From: Prionace glauca
Lineage: Eukaryota; Chordata; Chondrichthyes; Carcharhiniformes; Carcharhinidae
DNA: 64,000 nt
Assembly: GCA_037974335.1 (NCBI GenBank)
Contig: CM075760.1
Location: forward strand, 44,024,103-44,088,102
Direction of reading: 5' to 3'
A program made the position numbers and the translations under genes. This document shows positions 1 through 10,111 of the stretch, piece by piece. Positions within the stretch are counted from its first letter, which is position 1; each line of letters opens with the position of its first letter. Under the pieces are notes generated by a model. That model did not search any database and was not told the DNA's origin. It was given only the letters and a program-made list of their open reading frames with translations.

Positions 1-507
1 CTTTTAGCAAGAGGATCAGCCCCTATAGCTAGGGTGGGGTTTACTGACATCAGCAGAAACAGACCCCAATGAACATGATTCAATCCTGAACATGATTAAC
101 AGCAAAATCTGATCACTGTATTTAATTGTGAACTCACTGGTATCTCAGCACATGGGATAAATAAGCAAATTCCTTCCAACATTCAGGGCAGGTGGAGGCT
201 GTCCACACTGTGAAATTTCTGGGTACAATGAGTTAAAATTATTTCCTGGGTGCATCTGCAGTGAGAGCCCCTGAACGGTATCTCATCAGTATGAACATGT
301 AGAAGTTACAGTTCCCAGGAACATTTATTGTATTTCCCACAGTCCTGAGATTTAAAGGGTTTTTCCCAATGTGAAATTACTGGTGATCGAAGGAGGCAGG
401 ATGACTGAGAGGATCTGTTTTCTCATGTAGAGCAGGTGGACCTCCCCCTAGTGTGAACTCTCTGGTGTTTCAGCAGACTGGATAACTGAGTGAATCTCTT
501 CCCACAG
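1..507 (-). pseudogene. Decayed C-terminal fingers of the first ZNF gene
   Basis: The minus strand continues the upstream finger array in broken form. Just past the stop at 508-510, a shifted frame reads a good finger (C-A-D-C-G-K-R-F ... H-Q-R-V-H). A degenerate finger follows near 130-230 (PECWKEFAYLSHVL) with its linker CGA turned to TGA at 134-136. Spacing still follows the 84-nt finger period in places. This is the 3' part of the neighbouring gene, now untranslated or lost. The window starts inside it, so its true end is not seen. Confidence 0.6.
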
Positions 508-2454
508 TCAGCACATGAAGGGTCTCTCCTCAGTGTGAACTCTCTGGTGTCTCAGCAAGTCATTTGACTGGGTGAATTCCCTCCCACACTGGGAGCAGGT
601 GAATGGTTTCTCCCCGGTGTGAACTCGCTGGTGTCTTACCAGGTGCGATAACTGAGCGAATCCCTTCTCACACACATTGCAGGCGAACGGCTTCTCCCCT
701 GTGTGAACTCGCTGGTGTCTCTGTAGATGTGGTAACTGAGTGAATCTCTTCCCACACTCAGAGCACATGAATGGTCTCTCCTCAGTGTGAACTCGCTGGT
801 GCCGCAGCAGGTTAGTGGAATTAATAAAACTCTTCCCACACTGGGAGCAGAGGAAGGGCCTCTCCCCGGTGTGAACCCGCTGGTGTCTCAGCAGGTTGGT
901 TGACTGAGTAACTCCCTTCCCACACTCGGGACAAGTGAACCCCCTCTTCACACTGCGACCTTGCTGGTGTGTCAGCAAGTTGGATGACTGAGTGAATCCC
1001 TTTCCATGTTTGGGGAAAGTGAGGAGCTTTTCCCCAGAGTGTGTGCATTGGTGTTCAGTGAGGTGAGACGATCGTGTGAACGCAGCCCCACAGTGAGAGC
1101 AGCTGAATAGTCTCTCGTCAGTGTGACCGTGTTGATGGGACCCCGATTCCACAGAACTCTGAAAACAAGTCCCACCGTCTGGACATGTAAAAGGTCTTTC
1201 ATCAGTCTCGCCTCGTTCGTCTGTCAGCAGGTTAGAGAACGGAATGAATCCCTTCCCAGACTCGGGGCGGGGAACCGGACCGTCCTCGGGGCGGGGAACC
1301 GGACCGTCCTCGGGGCGGGGAACCGGACCGTCCTCGGGGCGGGGAACCGGACCGTCCTCGGGGCGGGGAACCGGACCGTCCTCGGGACGGGGAACCGGAC
1401 CGTCCTCGGGACGGGGAACCGGACCGTCCTCGGGACGGGGAACCGGACCGTCCTCGGGACGGGGAACCGGACCGTCCTCGGGGCGGGGAACCGGACCGTC
1501 CTCGGGGCGGGGAAATGGACCGTCCTCGGGACGGGGAATCGGACCGTCCTCGGGGCGGGGAGCCGGACCGTCCTCGGGGCGGGGAAATGGACCGTCCTCG
1601 GGACGGGGAACCGGACCGTCCTCGGGGCGGGGGGCCGGACCGTCCTCGGGGCGGGGAACCGGACCGTCCTCAGTCTGAACTCTCCGGTGTCCCTGCTGAC
1701 TGGGTGAGACTGTGACTCCCTTCCCAGAGTCGGTGCAGCTCAAAGTTCTTGCCTCAGTGTGAACTCGCTTGTGCCCCTCCCAGCTGGATAAGGTAGTGAA
1801 TCCCTTCCCACACTCAGAGCAGATAAATGGTCTCTCCCCAGTGTGCGCCCGATGGTGTCTGAGCAGGTCATTTGCCTGAGTGAATCCCTTCCCACACTCG
1901 GAGCAGGTGAATGGTCTCTCCCCAGTGTGAACTCGCTGGTGTCTCTGCAGATGGGATAACTGAGTGAATTCCCTTCCACACACAGAGCAGGTGAACGGGG
2001 TGCCCCCAGTGTGAACTCGCTGGTGTCTCTGCAGGTTGGATGAATTTGTGAATCCGTTGCCACACACAGGGCAGGTGAAAGGCCTCTCTCCAGTGTGAAC
2101 ACGCTGGTGTGTCTGCAAATTAGTTGAATTAATGAATCCCTTCCCACATTCAGAGCAGGTGAAGAGCCTCTCCCCAGTGTGAGTGTGTTGGTGTGTCAGC
2201 AGGCAGGATAACTGAGTGAATTCCTTTCCACATACAGAGCAGGTAAACGGCCTCTCCCCAGTGTGAACTCGTTGGTGTCTGAGAAGGGTGAATGATCGAG
2301 TAAATCCTTTCCCACAAACACTGCAAATGAACAGCCTGCCTCCAGTGTGAGCTCGCTGATGTTTCAAAAGACCAGATGATTGGCTGAATGTTTGTCCACA
2401 CACAGAACACGTGTACCGTTTCTCCCCGCTGAGAACGGGACTGTTTCCTTCCAT
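508..2454 (-). CDS. C2H2 zinc-finger protein with internal 8-residue repeat, 648 aa
   Basis: Probable nuclear DNA-binding protein. From the N-terminus there are eight canonical C2H2 fingers (about residues 14-240) joined by TGE(R/K)P linkers, then one degenerate finger. Next come 17 tandem copies of EDGPxPRP (about residues 260-400), two decayed fingers, and five more canonical fingers mixed with degenerate ones. The ATG at 2452-2454 (MEGNSPVLSGEK) lies in the terminal exon, which starts at about 2561 after an acceptor. No effector domain is visible. The stop at 508-510 comes two bases out of phase with a further good finger, so a small deletion probably shortened the protein. The intron upstream probably runs to a donor at 6614 in a CpG-rich promoter. 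Family assignment is secure; DNA target and function are unknown. Confidence 0.88.
   Translation of the reverse strand: MEGNSPVLSGEKRYTCSVCGQTFSQSSGLLKHQRAHTGGRLFICSVCGKGFTRSFTLLRHQRVHTGERPFTCSVCGKEFTQLSCLLTHQHTHTGERLFTCSECGKGFINSTNLQTHQRVHTGERPFTCPVCGNGFTNSSNLQRHQRVHTGGTPFTCSVCGREFTQLSHLQRHQRVHTGERPFTCSECGKGFTQANDLLRHHRAHTGERPFICSECGKGFTTLSSWEGHKRVHTEARTLSCTDSGKGVTVSPSQQGHRRVQTEDGPVPRPEDGPAPRPEDGPVPRPEDGPFPRPEDGPAPRPEDGPIPRPEDGPFPRPEDGPVPRPEDGPVPRPEDGPVPRPEDGPVPRPEDGPVPRPEDGPVPRPEDGPVPRPEDGPVPRPEDGPVPRPEDGPVPRPESGKGFIPFSNLLTDERGETDERPFTCPDGGTCFQSSVESGSHQHGHTDERLFSCSHCGAAFTRSSHLTEHQCTHSGEKLLTFPKHGKGFTQSSNLLTHQQGRSVKRGFTCPECGKGVTQSTNLLRHQRVHTGERPFLCSQCGKSFINSTNLLRHQRVHTEERPFMCSECGKRFTQLPHLQRHQRVHTGEKPFACNVCEKGFAQLSHLVRHQRVHTGEKPFTCSQCGREFTQSNDLLRHQRVHTEERPFMC
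1261..1668 (-). repeat. 24-bp coding minisatellite, 17 copies
   Basis: Seventeen exact-length 24-bp units run without a break (408 bp) and encode EDGPxPRP, where x is V, A, F or I. Unit boundaries fall every 24 bp from 1261, and the first interrupting base is at 1669. All three frames of the plus strand also stay open, so long plus-strand reading frames here are artefacts. The array sits between two decayed fingers of the 648-aa ZNF. Confidence 0.95.
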
Positions 2455-2723
2455 GTTGGAAGTCCTGTGATATTCAGGTTATGACAAACTGGATGATTCT
2501 CAGATTCTGGTGTGATGTTTGATTCGAGATTCCCGATTGTCAATCCCCCTCCTCCTCAATCCTGTGATTTTAAAAAAAGAAAAAAAGGGAGTGAGAGAGA
2601 ATTCACACAAACACAAAAGCAACCTGTGAATGTGAGCTGAATGAATGTGGTAAATTTGTGGGGCCAGCAGGAGGAAAAAGTGATCATGAAAACTGCTCAA
2701 TCTCCACAAAAACCCAACTGGCT
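2455..2723 (-). other. 5' part of ZNF terminal exon, splice acceptor and intron
   Basis: On the minus strand a pyrimidine-rich tract followed by CACAG (plus 2562-2564 reads ctg) gives a plausible 3' splice site, with exon start at 2561. The exon then has about 107 nt of untranslated sequence before the ATG at 2454. Similar leaders occur before the other ZNF exons. Bases 2565-2723 are intron. Confidence 0.65.
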
Positions 2724-2754
2724 CAACCTGCAGAGACACAGGGATACCGGCACC

Positions 2755-3345
2755 ATGGACAAAAGATGGAGATGTGGGGACTGTGGGAAGGGATTCCGTT
2801 GCCCATCTGCCCTGGAAACTCATCAACGGGTTCACACTGGGGAGAGTCCTTTCACCTGTTCCACGTGTGGGCAGGGATTTAGCAAGTCATCCACACTGCA
2901 GTCACACCTGCGTGTTCACACTGGAGAGAGGCCATTCATCTGCTCAGAGTGTGGGAAAGGATTCACTCAGTCAACCAACTTGCTAACACACCATCGAGTT
3001 CACACCCGGGAGAGACCATTTACTTGCTCTGAGTGTGGGAAGAGATTCACTCAGTCCTCCAACCTACTGATACACCAGCGAGTTCACACTGGAGAGAAGT
3101 CATTCATCTGCTTTGAGTGTGGGAAGAGATTCACACAGTCAGCCAACCTGCTGATACACCAGCGAATTCACACTGGAGAGAGACCTTTCACCTGCTCTGC
3201 ATGTGGGAAGGGATTCAGCAGGTTATCTATCCTACAGGAGCACCAGCGCATGCACACCAGGGAGACGCCATTCATCTGCTCTGTTTGTGGGCAGAGATTT
3301 ACTTGGTCCTCCCTCCTGCTGAGACACAGGCTAGTTCACAAGTGA
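2755..3345 (+). CDS. 7-finger C2H2 protein, 196 aa (copy of the gene at 10324-10914)
   Basis: Seven canonical C2H2 fingers in tandem with TGERP-type linkers, starting [14 protein letters not shown] at ATG 2755-2757 and ending RLVHK. An upstream in-frame ATG at 2641 would add 38 residues unlike any family member, so 2755 is preferred. The protein differs from its inverted twin at only two residues seen (D2/E2 and T/I in finger 6). Sequence homologous to the twin stops at 2724, so this copy lacks the normal exon leader, acceptor and promoter. It sits inside the intron of the gene at 508-2454, on the opposite strand. It is intact as an open frame, but expression is uncertain. It is probably a duplicate whose parent is the right-hand copy. 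Confidence 0.8.
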   Translation: MDKRWRCGDCGKGFRCPSALETHQRVHTGESPFTCSTCGQGFSKSSTLQSHLRVHTGERPFICSECGKGFTQSTNLLTHHRVHTRERPFTCSECGKRFTQSSNLLIHQRVHTGEKSFICFECGKRFTQSANLLIHQRIHTGERPFTCSACGKGFSRLSILQEHQRMHTRETPFICSVCGQRFTWSSLLLRHRLVHK

Positions 3346-3480
3346 TTACGTGAGTTGGATTCTGCTGTTATTGTTGCTGTTAATCGCATCCAGGACTGAA
3401 ACGTGTCTATTCATATACAATGTTGATGGGAGGTGTGTGTCTGTCCCATTGTTTAGAGTGAATTGAAATTGTGAGTTGAA

Positions 3481-3549
3481 CCATAGAATCCCATAGAACG
3501 GCCAGAAGAAGGCCGTTCGGCCCATCAAGGCTGCACCTACTCTGACCCC
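3481..3549 (-). mobile_element. SINE-A 3' scrap
   Basis: The string ending in a CCGTTCGGCCCATCAAGG-like segment is the reverse complement of the shared SINE-A tail. It joins directly to CR1 sequence at about 3550-3558. The same junction is present in the right arm (10120-10188). Confidence 0.5.
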
Positions 3550-3557
3550 TATTTAAA

Positions 3558-4296
3558 GGGCGAAAAGCTGCAGCATGCTACGGTGCAGAGGGACCTGGGG
3601 GTCCTTGTGCATGAGTCGCAAAAACCCAGTCTGCAGGTGCAAATGGGATGCTGGCCTTTATAGCGAGGGGGACAGAATATAAAAGCAGGGAGGTCTTGCT
3701 GCAACTGTATAGGGCACTGGTGAGGCCGCAGCTGGAGTATGGTGTGCAGTTTTGGTCGCCACACTTGCGCAAGGATATTTTGGCCTTGGAGGGAGTGCAG
3801 AGAAGGTTCACTAGGCTGATACATGAGATGAGGGGGTTGGACTATGAAGAGAGACTAAATAGACTGGGTCTGTATTTGCTGGAGTTGAGAAGAATGAGGG
3901 GGGATCTTATAGAGACGTATAAGATAATGAAGGGGATGGATAGGTAGAGGTAGAGGTAGAGAGATTCTTCCTGCTTAGAAAGCACAGCAGGACTAGAGAG
4001 CACAGCCTCAAGATAAGGGGGGACAGTTTTGATGAGAGTTGAGGAGGAACTTCTTCACTCAAAGGGTGGTGAATCTCTGGAATTCTCTGCCCGTTGAAGT
4101 GGTGGAGGCTACCTCGCTAAATATATTTAAGTCACGGGTAGATAGGTTTCTGATAGACAAGGGAATTAAGGGTTATGGGGAGAAAGTGGGAAAGTGGAAC
4201 TGATCCACTTCAGATCAGCCATGATCTTATTGAATGGCGGGGCAGGCTCGAAGGGCTAGATGGCCTACTCCTGCTCCTATTTCTTATGTTCTTATG
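3558..4296 (+). mobile_element. CR1-A LINE, 3' end (RT C-terminus and tail)
   Basis: Encodes the end of CR1 reverse transcriptase (LLQLYRALVRPQLEYG, VQRRFTRL, RMRGDLIETYKIMKG) and ends in the octamer tail TTCTTATG repeated twice. It is 5' truncated and broken by at least one frameshift after the KGMDR stretch. Its 3' end is the boundary of the inverted repeat. Confidence 0.88.
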
Positions 4297-5150
4297 ACTA
4301 TGGCTATTGTACTGAGATGGGTAGAAAACTGATTGGCAGACAGGAAACAAAGAATCGGATTAAACGGGTGTTTTTCCAATGGGCAGGCAGTGACTATTTG
4401 GATAACTCAGGATCAGTGCTGGGGCCTCAGTTACTCACCTGCCATGGGTCTTGGGTTTTTTTTCCAGTTTATTATGCATCATTTTTAAAATGTTGCTTCC
4501 TAATAATCTAATTTAAAACCGTGGATAAACTCAACCCGCTTATGGAAAATCAGTGACTCTCTGATCAAGAATCTTACTGACTACTGCTTACATTCTGGTC
4601 ACCGTATTATTTTTTTAAACATCCAGGCGCTGGAGAGGGTGCAGAGAAGATTTTAATGATGAGATTTTAATGTAGAAGCCAGCTCACCACCACCTTCTGA
4701 AGGGCAATCAGGGATTAGCCATAAATGCTGGCAAAGCCAGCAATGCCCACATCCCATAAATAACTTTCAAAATGTGTGTGTGTTTTTATCAGGAAAAGAT
4801 TGACAGACGAGCTCTGCTTTCTTGAGAAATGAAGGCTGAGGGGTAACCTGAGCAGAGGTCCTCAAAATTATAAAAATGTTTAGACACTGAAATAGTGTTT
4901 CCTCTTGAGGGGAAGAGCAAAATGTAAAGTTTATTTATTCGTCACAAGTAAGCTTACATTAACACTGCAGTGAAGTTACTGGGAAACTGGAGACCATCAA
5001 TTTAAAACAGTCATTAAGAAATCCAATAGGAAATCCAGGATAAATTTCTCCACACAGAGTGGTGAGAATATGGAAATCACAACTACAGGGAGTGAAATGA
5101 ACAATCTAGACGTGTTTCAGGGGAATCTCAACAAATACTTACGAATGATT
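4297..5150 (+). mobile_element. Old, broken CR1 LINE with small inserts
   Basis: Scattered CR1 pieces in one orientation: an RT piece reading SGSVLGPQL near 4410-4435, a [10 protein letters not shown]-like piece at 4625-4660, and a 3' part at 4820-4920 and 4990-5140. It is split by a SINE-C 3' scrap and a short 'cacaagtaagcttacattaacactgc'-type repeat (4921-4990; relative at 52953-53040). Heavily diverged. Confidence 0.5.
4665..4790 (+). mobile_element. SINE-C 3' fragment
   Basis: Contains the SINE-C end: GGGCAATCAGGGATTAGCC, then ATAAATGCTGG and GCCCACATCCCATAAATAA. The same end is seen at 15518-15873 and, inverted, at 53419-53760. Confidence 0.65.
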
Positions 5151-5199
5151 TATTTCAAAAAGACTAAAACAATAAAGTGACAGGAGATGATTTGAAGTG

Positions 5200-5253
5200 T
5201 GTGAGATTCTGTGTGTGTGTGTGTGAGACTCTGTGTGTGTGTGTGTGTGAGAG

Positions 5254-5293
<40 letters not shown>

Positions 5294-5352
5294 ACTCTGT
5301 GTGTGTGTGTGAGACTCTGTGTGTGTGTGTGAGACTCTGTGTGTGTGTGTGC
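5200..5352. repeat. (GT)n microsatellite with GAGACTCT interruptions
   Basis: Runs of GT broken at intervals by GAGACTCT or GAGAGACTCT, forming a higher-order repeat of about 20 bp. Low complexity. The flanks 5151-5199 and 5353-5772 hold no gene that I can recognise. Confidence 0.95.
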
Positions 5353-5772
5353 GTGCGTATGTTGCTTTTCATTGATGTCACAGAAACCTTCCTCTGTCTG
5401 AGCAGACAATCTGCTCCTGAATGATGTGAATTGTACAACTCAGAGATTCTCCATTCAGAATGACCATGTGCTGTGTAAAATCTGACATCTCCACAACCAG
5501 ACTCCACTTCTCCTGGAACAACGTGAAGTGACTACAATTTTCTAGATTGATTTCTTTGCTCTCAGTATTTTCTCAGTTCATAAACTCCATCATTATCCTT
5601 GAACACACCCATGGTCTCCACTTTAAATACTTCCCTTTTCTTACCAACATCTAGCAATTGGATTGCTGCAATTACAGGAACCCATTCTGTCAATCTGATT
5701 CCCACCTAACACCAACCCATATACCCATCTGAGTTCCAGATTTTAATGAGATTTCTCAAAACACAGCCAGCC

Positions 5773-6032
5773 AGGCAGCACGGTGGTTAGCATTGCTGCC
5801 TCACAGTGCTAGGAACCCGGGTCTGTGTGGAGTCTGCACATTCTCCCTGTGTATGTGGGTTTACTCCCACACTCCAAAAATGTGCAGATTAGATCGATTG
5901 GCCATGCTAAATTGGCTCTTAGTGTCGGGGATTAGCAGGATAACTAAATGGGTTACGAGGATAGGACTGAATGGGATCATTGTCAGTATAGGCTCAGTGA
6001 CTCCTTCTGTACTGCACGGATTCAATACTGTC
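5773..6032 (+). mobile_element. SINE-A (tRNA-derived, HE1-like)
   Basis: Starts GGCAGCACGGTGGTTAGC, a tRNA-like head with an A-box-like segment. It continues through the common body (TCTGCACATTCTCCC, TGGCCATGCTAAATTGG) to a CTCCTTCTGTACTGC tail. It resembles known elasmobranch tRNA SINEs; the exact subfamily name is not certain. Confidence 0.8.
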
Positions 6033-6180
6033 TGTACTATCATTACATTGGATCCAATACTGTGTTCACTAACACACTACAGCCTGACTCTTGTTATTGG
6101 AATAAAAACTGTGTTTGTTAAGCTCAGAGTAAGTAAATCAAGCCAATCCATGATGAAGGCTCATCCAGCCACGAAACATT

Positions 6181-6570
6181 GGCTGGAATCTCTCTGTAAG
6201 TCTCACAACACCAGGTTAAAGTCCAACAGGTTTATTTGGTGGCACAAGCCACAAGCTTTTGGAGTGCCGACCTTCATCAGGGGAGTGGAAGACCTGTTCG
6301 CAAACAAGTCATAAAAAGACACAAACTCAATTTACAAAATAATGGTTGGAATGTGAGTTTTTACAGGTAATAAAGTCTTAAAGTACAGACAGTGTGAGTG
6401 GAGAGAGGGTTAAACACAGGTTAAAGAGACGTGTATTATCTCCAGACAGGACAGTTAGTGAGATTTTGCAAGCCCAGGTGAGTCGTGGGGATTACAGGTA
6501 GTGCGGCATGAACCCAAGATCCCAGTTGAGGCCGTCCTCGTGTGCGGAATTGGCTATTAGTGTCTGCTCA
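6181..6570 (-). mobile_element. Penelope-like element, 3' end (fossil fragment)
   Basis: Minus-strand match to the 3' end and tail seen in other copies at 46236-46799 and 61336-61588. It includes the end of the GIY-YIG region, the 3' untranslated part and a degenerate hammerhead-like site at about 6257-6280. Truncated fragment. Confidence 0.75.
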
Positions 6571-6579
6571 GCCATTCAC

Positions 6580-7110
6580 AGAAAAGCTATTCTATTGAAT
6601 GGCGGGGTATTTACCCAGCATCACTCGCGGCGGTGAATGTCTCCTATCCTAGTCACACTGTAGTAATGCGCAGGCGCAGAACTGCCCCAGTCTGGAGCAT
6701 GCGCAGTGGCAGTGCTGGACGGAGGAAGCTGCTGCTTTCTTGTCTCTGCGGCGGGTAAGGTAGCGGCGAGTCCGAGCGATCGGAGGGCGCAGGGAGGTGA
6801 TCGGAATAGGTTTATAAATACCAAGTAAAAGCATTGAACCCCGAATCAGAAGGTCCAGGCCAGCCCCGCGGTTGTCCGGAATCACCCCGCTTCCAGCCGT
6901 TAGAGACCCCGGTTAAACAGCCGCCATCTTGAGAGGGAGCCGTGTGCGGAGGTACGCATGCGTGGCCAGCCCTGTCAGCAGGAGGAGATAATGTTGTTGC
7001 TGACAGCAGCAGGAACAATCCTGACTGTGTCCCCACCCCCAGCAAAACTAGGGAACATTTTCCAGCACTTGATCAATGGCCTCTCCCTGGAGAGGGAGCA
7101 TGCGGTGTCC
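6580..7110. promoter_or_regulatory. CpG-rich bidirectional promoter block P1
   Basis: Contains NRF1-like ATGCGCAGGCGCAG (6666-6679) and GCATGCGCAG (6698-6707), and a YY1-like GCCGCCATCTTGA (6921-6933). There is a plus-strand donor GCGGCGG|GTAAGG (GT at 6755-6756) and a minus-strand donor ATGCTGG|GTAAAT (GT at 6614-6613). The minus donor matches the start of the intron needed for the ZNF exon at 508-2454. No plus-strand ZNF exon clearly belongs to the plus donor. No single TSS can be fixed. Confidence 0.65.
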
Positions 7111-7130
7111 GCGGGCGCAGTCGATGCCTT

Positions 7131-7367
7131 AAGAACATAAGAAATAGGATAGGCTATCTAGCCCTTCGAGCCTGCCCCGCCATTCAATAAGATCATGGCT
7201 GATCTGAAGTGGATCAGTTCCACTTTCCCTCTTTCTCCCCGTAACCCTGAATTCCCTTGTCTGTCAGAAACCTATCTACCCGTGACTTAAATATATTTAG
7301 TGAGGTAGCCTCCACCACTTCAATGGGCAGAGAATTCCCTTGATTCACCACCTTTTGAGTGAGTTCC
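7131..7367 (-). mobile_element. CR1-A 3' end fragment
   Basis: Starts with AAGAACATAAGAAATAGG, the reverse complement of the CR1-A tail, and runs through the end of the RT region. It is strongly 5' truncated, at about 7367. Confidence 0.85.
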
Positions 7368-7604
7368 GCCTTCCGCGCCCGCTGGACACCGCAGGGGCTG
7401 AGGTGCATGACATACCCCGACAATTGCATTTTGATTTGATGTGTTTTAAGTTTCTTTTGTACTTTTTGTTTTTGTTCGGGCCGTTCCCCCTTCCTTTTGG
7501 GGAGCTGCCCCTTTTACTTTGTCCTAATGTAATTTGACTTTGTTTATTTGGTTTGGCCTTAAAAGAGTTTGATCCATGGCCTCATGTGCTGTGGTGTTTC
7601 AAAA
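7368..7604. other. T-rich sequence, no gene seen
   Basis: Low-GC, T-rich stretch with runs such as TTTTTGTTTTTGTTCGGG. No open frame of substance. It could be the edge of an unclassified repeat. Confidence 0.4.
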
Positions 7605-8205
7605 TCTACATTGAATCCAAGAGTTGGGATGTCTTGTTGAAGTTGTACAAGACCACACTTGGAGTACTGTGGAGTTCTGTTCATCCTATTATAGAAAGGA
7701 TATTATTAAACTAGAAAGAGTGCAGAAAAGATTTACTAGGATTCCAACGGGACTTGATGGATTGAGTTATAAGGAGAGGCTGGATAGACTGTGACTTTTT
7801 TCTCTGGAGTGTAGGAGGCTGAGGGGTGATCTTATCGAGGTCTATAAAATAATGAGGGGCACAGATCAGCGAGATAGTCAATATCTTTTCCCAAAGGTAG
7901 GGGAGTCTAAAACTAGAGGGCATAGCTTTAAGGTGAGAGGGGAAATACAAAAGTGTCCAGAAAGGCAATTTTTTCACACAGAGGGTGGTGAGTGTCTGGA
8001 ACAAGCTGCCAGAGGCAGTAGTAGAGGGGGGTACAATTTTGTCCATTAAAAAGCATTTAGACAGTTACATAGGAGAGGATGGCTATAGAGGGATATGGGC
8101 CAAACGTGGGCAATTGGGATTAATTTAGTGGTTTAAAAAAAGGGGCTGCATTGAGAAGTTAGATCGAAAGGCCTGTTTCCATGCTGTAAACCTCTATGAC
8201 TCAAT
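7605..8205 (+). mobile_element. CR1-D LINE, 3' end
   Basis: Old CR1 family. The translation carries broken versions of KLERVQKRFTRI and LRGDLIEVYKIMRG, then the 3' UTR and a tail GGCCTGTTTCCATGCTGTAA. Multiple stops and frameshifts. Confidence 0.75.
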
Positions 8206-8640
8206 TACATACTTTTTACTTGTTGTGAGATTTCCTGCCTCTACCACCTTTCCTCCGTTTCTCTCTCCATGGACTCTGACCAGAATTCTCTGGCCATTCA
8301 TGCCGGTAGGATTCTGCATTCCTGCCGGCAGCACACACCTCCGCCCGTGGGTTTTCTGCTGGTGTGGGGTGATGTTAATGTGAATTCCCATGGGGAGCAG
8401 TTGATCAGAGAGTCCTGCTGCTAGCAAACATCACATCACTTCCCATCAGCGGGAAACACACTGCTGGGAGGCCGGAGAATCTTACCCACTGTCTGACCTG
8501 TGAGTATTTCCAGCATTTTCTGTGTTTATTTCAGATATCCCACAGCTGCTCTATTTTGCTATTATTTTATTGGAGGCATTGCTCACAGAACCAACTTTAG
8601 AAACACGATTGACTAATTTTTTTAATCCACAGATGCTCTG
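8206..8640. other. Intergenic, nothing firm
   Basis: No coding sequence. A short interspersed repeat piece occurs at about 8495-8535 (TATTTCCAGCATTTTCTGTG). Relatives lie at 9117, 50818, 59941 and 61592. Confidence 0.4.
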
Positions 8641-9112
8641 GTCCGCCTTGTTGTCCAACAAGGGGCATACACGCGATGGGTCGTGCGAGGGCTGCTCTTG
8701 GATGTTGCTTCGAGAGTTGCCTAGAGCTTCATGTCGTTAGCGTACACTTAAACTGATGGACAACATGACTGCTCAGTGACTATCACTGTTTGTTGTGCAG
8801 ATACATGGATTTGGGCCAGTATCTGTGGGAGTTTGCACATTCTCCCCGTGCTTGGATGGGTTATCTCCGGGAGCTCAGGTTTCCTCCCACACCCCAAAAA
8901 ACGTGCACTTAGGCTGATTGGCAGTAACACATTGTCCCTAAATTAGTCTCCCCTCAATCTGGTTATAATTCCTTTATTGTGGAGTCCAATAGGCGTAGAC
9001 AAAGGTCGTAGGGAGAAGAGGGCACTCACAATGTTAAAATGGTGGCACAGGCTCATTGGGCTGAAGGGCCGGTTTCCCAGGCTGTGTTGTTCTCTGTTCT
9101 TTGTAATTATGA
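8641..9112 (+). mobile_element. SINE-B with 5' extension
   Basis: Bases 8641-8749 match, in inverted form, 39701-39845 (shared GGGTCGTGC ... GGGCTGCTCTTGGA ... CTTCATGTCG). Bases 8750-9112 are a SINE body (TGGGAGTTTGCACATTCTCC, TTTCCTCCCACACCCCAAAA) ending in GGGCTGAAGGGCCGGTTTCC and a TTCTTTG-type tail. The third copy, at 30807-31128, lacks the extension. Confidence 0.65.
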
Positions 9113-9372
9113 AACAAAATGCTGGAAAATCTCAACAGGTCAGACAGCATCTGTGGGGATGGAACCAAAGTCTGAAACATTGACTCTGTTCTCTCTCACA
9201 GATCAGCTCCTGTGATCCTTGGGTGGAGTTTGAGGGATTGGAAGATTCTGTTAAGGTCCTGGTTAGTTGTGAGTAAATAAAATCCCTATTCTTCACTTCC
9301 TGCCTCTTTCCCTCTCCTCCCATGTATCCAATAGTCATGTGTAGACCCACCTCCCTTCCCTGAAGGGTGTTA
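9113..9372. other. Short repeat piece and unmarked DNA
   Basis: Bases 9117-9165 hold an AAATGCTGGAAAATCTCA ... CAGCATCTGTGGGG repeat. The rest up to the inverted repeat has no feature I can support. Confidence 0.4.
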
Positions 9373-10111
9373 CATAAGAACATAAGAAATAGGAGCAGGA
9401 GTAGGCCATCTAGCCCTTCGAACCTGCCCCGCCATTCAATAAGATCATGGCTGATCTGAAGTGGATCAGTTCCACTTTCCCACTTTCTCCCCATAACCCT
9501 TAATTCCCTTGTCTATCAGAAACCTATCTACCCGTGACTTAAATATATTGAGCGAGGTAGCCTCCACCACTTCAACGGGCAGAGAATTCCAGAGATTCAC
9601 CACCCTTTGAGTGAAGAAGTTCCTCCTCAACTCTCATCTAAACTGTCCCCCCTTATCTTGAGGCTGTGCCCTCTAGTCCTGCTGTCCTTTCTAAGCAGGA
9701 AAAATCTCTCTACCTCTACCTCTACCTATCCATCCCCTTCATTATCTTATACGTCTCTATAAGATCCCCCCTCATTCTTCTCAACTCCAGCAAATACAGA
9801 CCCAGTCTATTTAGTCTCTCTTCATAGTCCAACCCCCTCATCTCCGGTATCAGCCTAGTGAACCTCCTCTGCACTCCCTCCAAGGCCAAAATATCCTTGC
9901 GCAAGTGCGGCGACCAAAACTGCACACCGTACTCCAGCTGCGGCCTCACCAGTGCCCTATACAGTTGCAGCAAGACCTCCCTGCTTTTATATTCTGTCCC
10001 CCTCGCTATAAAGGCCAGCATCCCATTTGCACCTGCAGACTGGGTTTTTGCGACTCATGCACAAGGACCCCCAGGTCCCTCTGCACCGTAGCATGCTGCA
10101 GCTTTTCGCCC
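9373..10111 (-). mobile_element. CR1-A LINE 3' end
   Basis: Mirror of 3558-4296: the RT C-terminus reads LIPEMRGLDYEERLNRLGLY, and the tail begins CATAAGAACATAAGAA at 9373. It lies just downstream of the ZNF stop codon on the same strand, so a read-through transcript would carry its 3' tail. Confidence 0.88.

Larger units (their letters stand above)
2724..4296 (+). repeat. Left arm of a 1,573-bp inverted repeat
   Basis: Pairs with 9373-10945. Coordinates of paired bases sum to 13669 at both ends and at the ZNF stop codons, so there is no net length change. By eye there are about 15-20 mismatches. It contains a ZNF coding exon, a SINE scrap and a CR1 3' end. It stops at the last TTCTTATG unit of the CR1 tail. 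Confidence 0.9.

Noticed and set aside
1123-1715. Long plus-strand frames rich in GRGTGPSS or GNRTVLGA repeats
   Set aside because: Shadows of the 24-bp minisatellite inside the minus-strand ZNF; unit length is a multiple of three, so all frames stay open.
2641-2754. Upstream ATG of the plus-strand 7-finger gene
   Set aside because: The 38 added residues match intron text of the neighbouring gene and no family member; ATG 2755 matches the twin gene's start.
5139-5507. His/Thr-rich frames over the GT repeat
   Set aside because: Microsatellite artefact.
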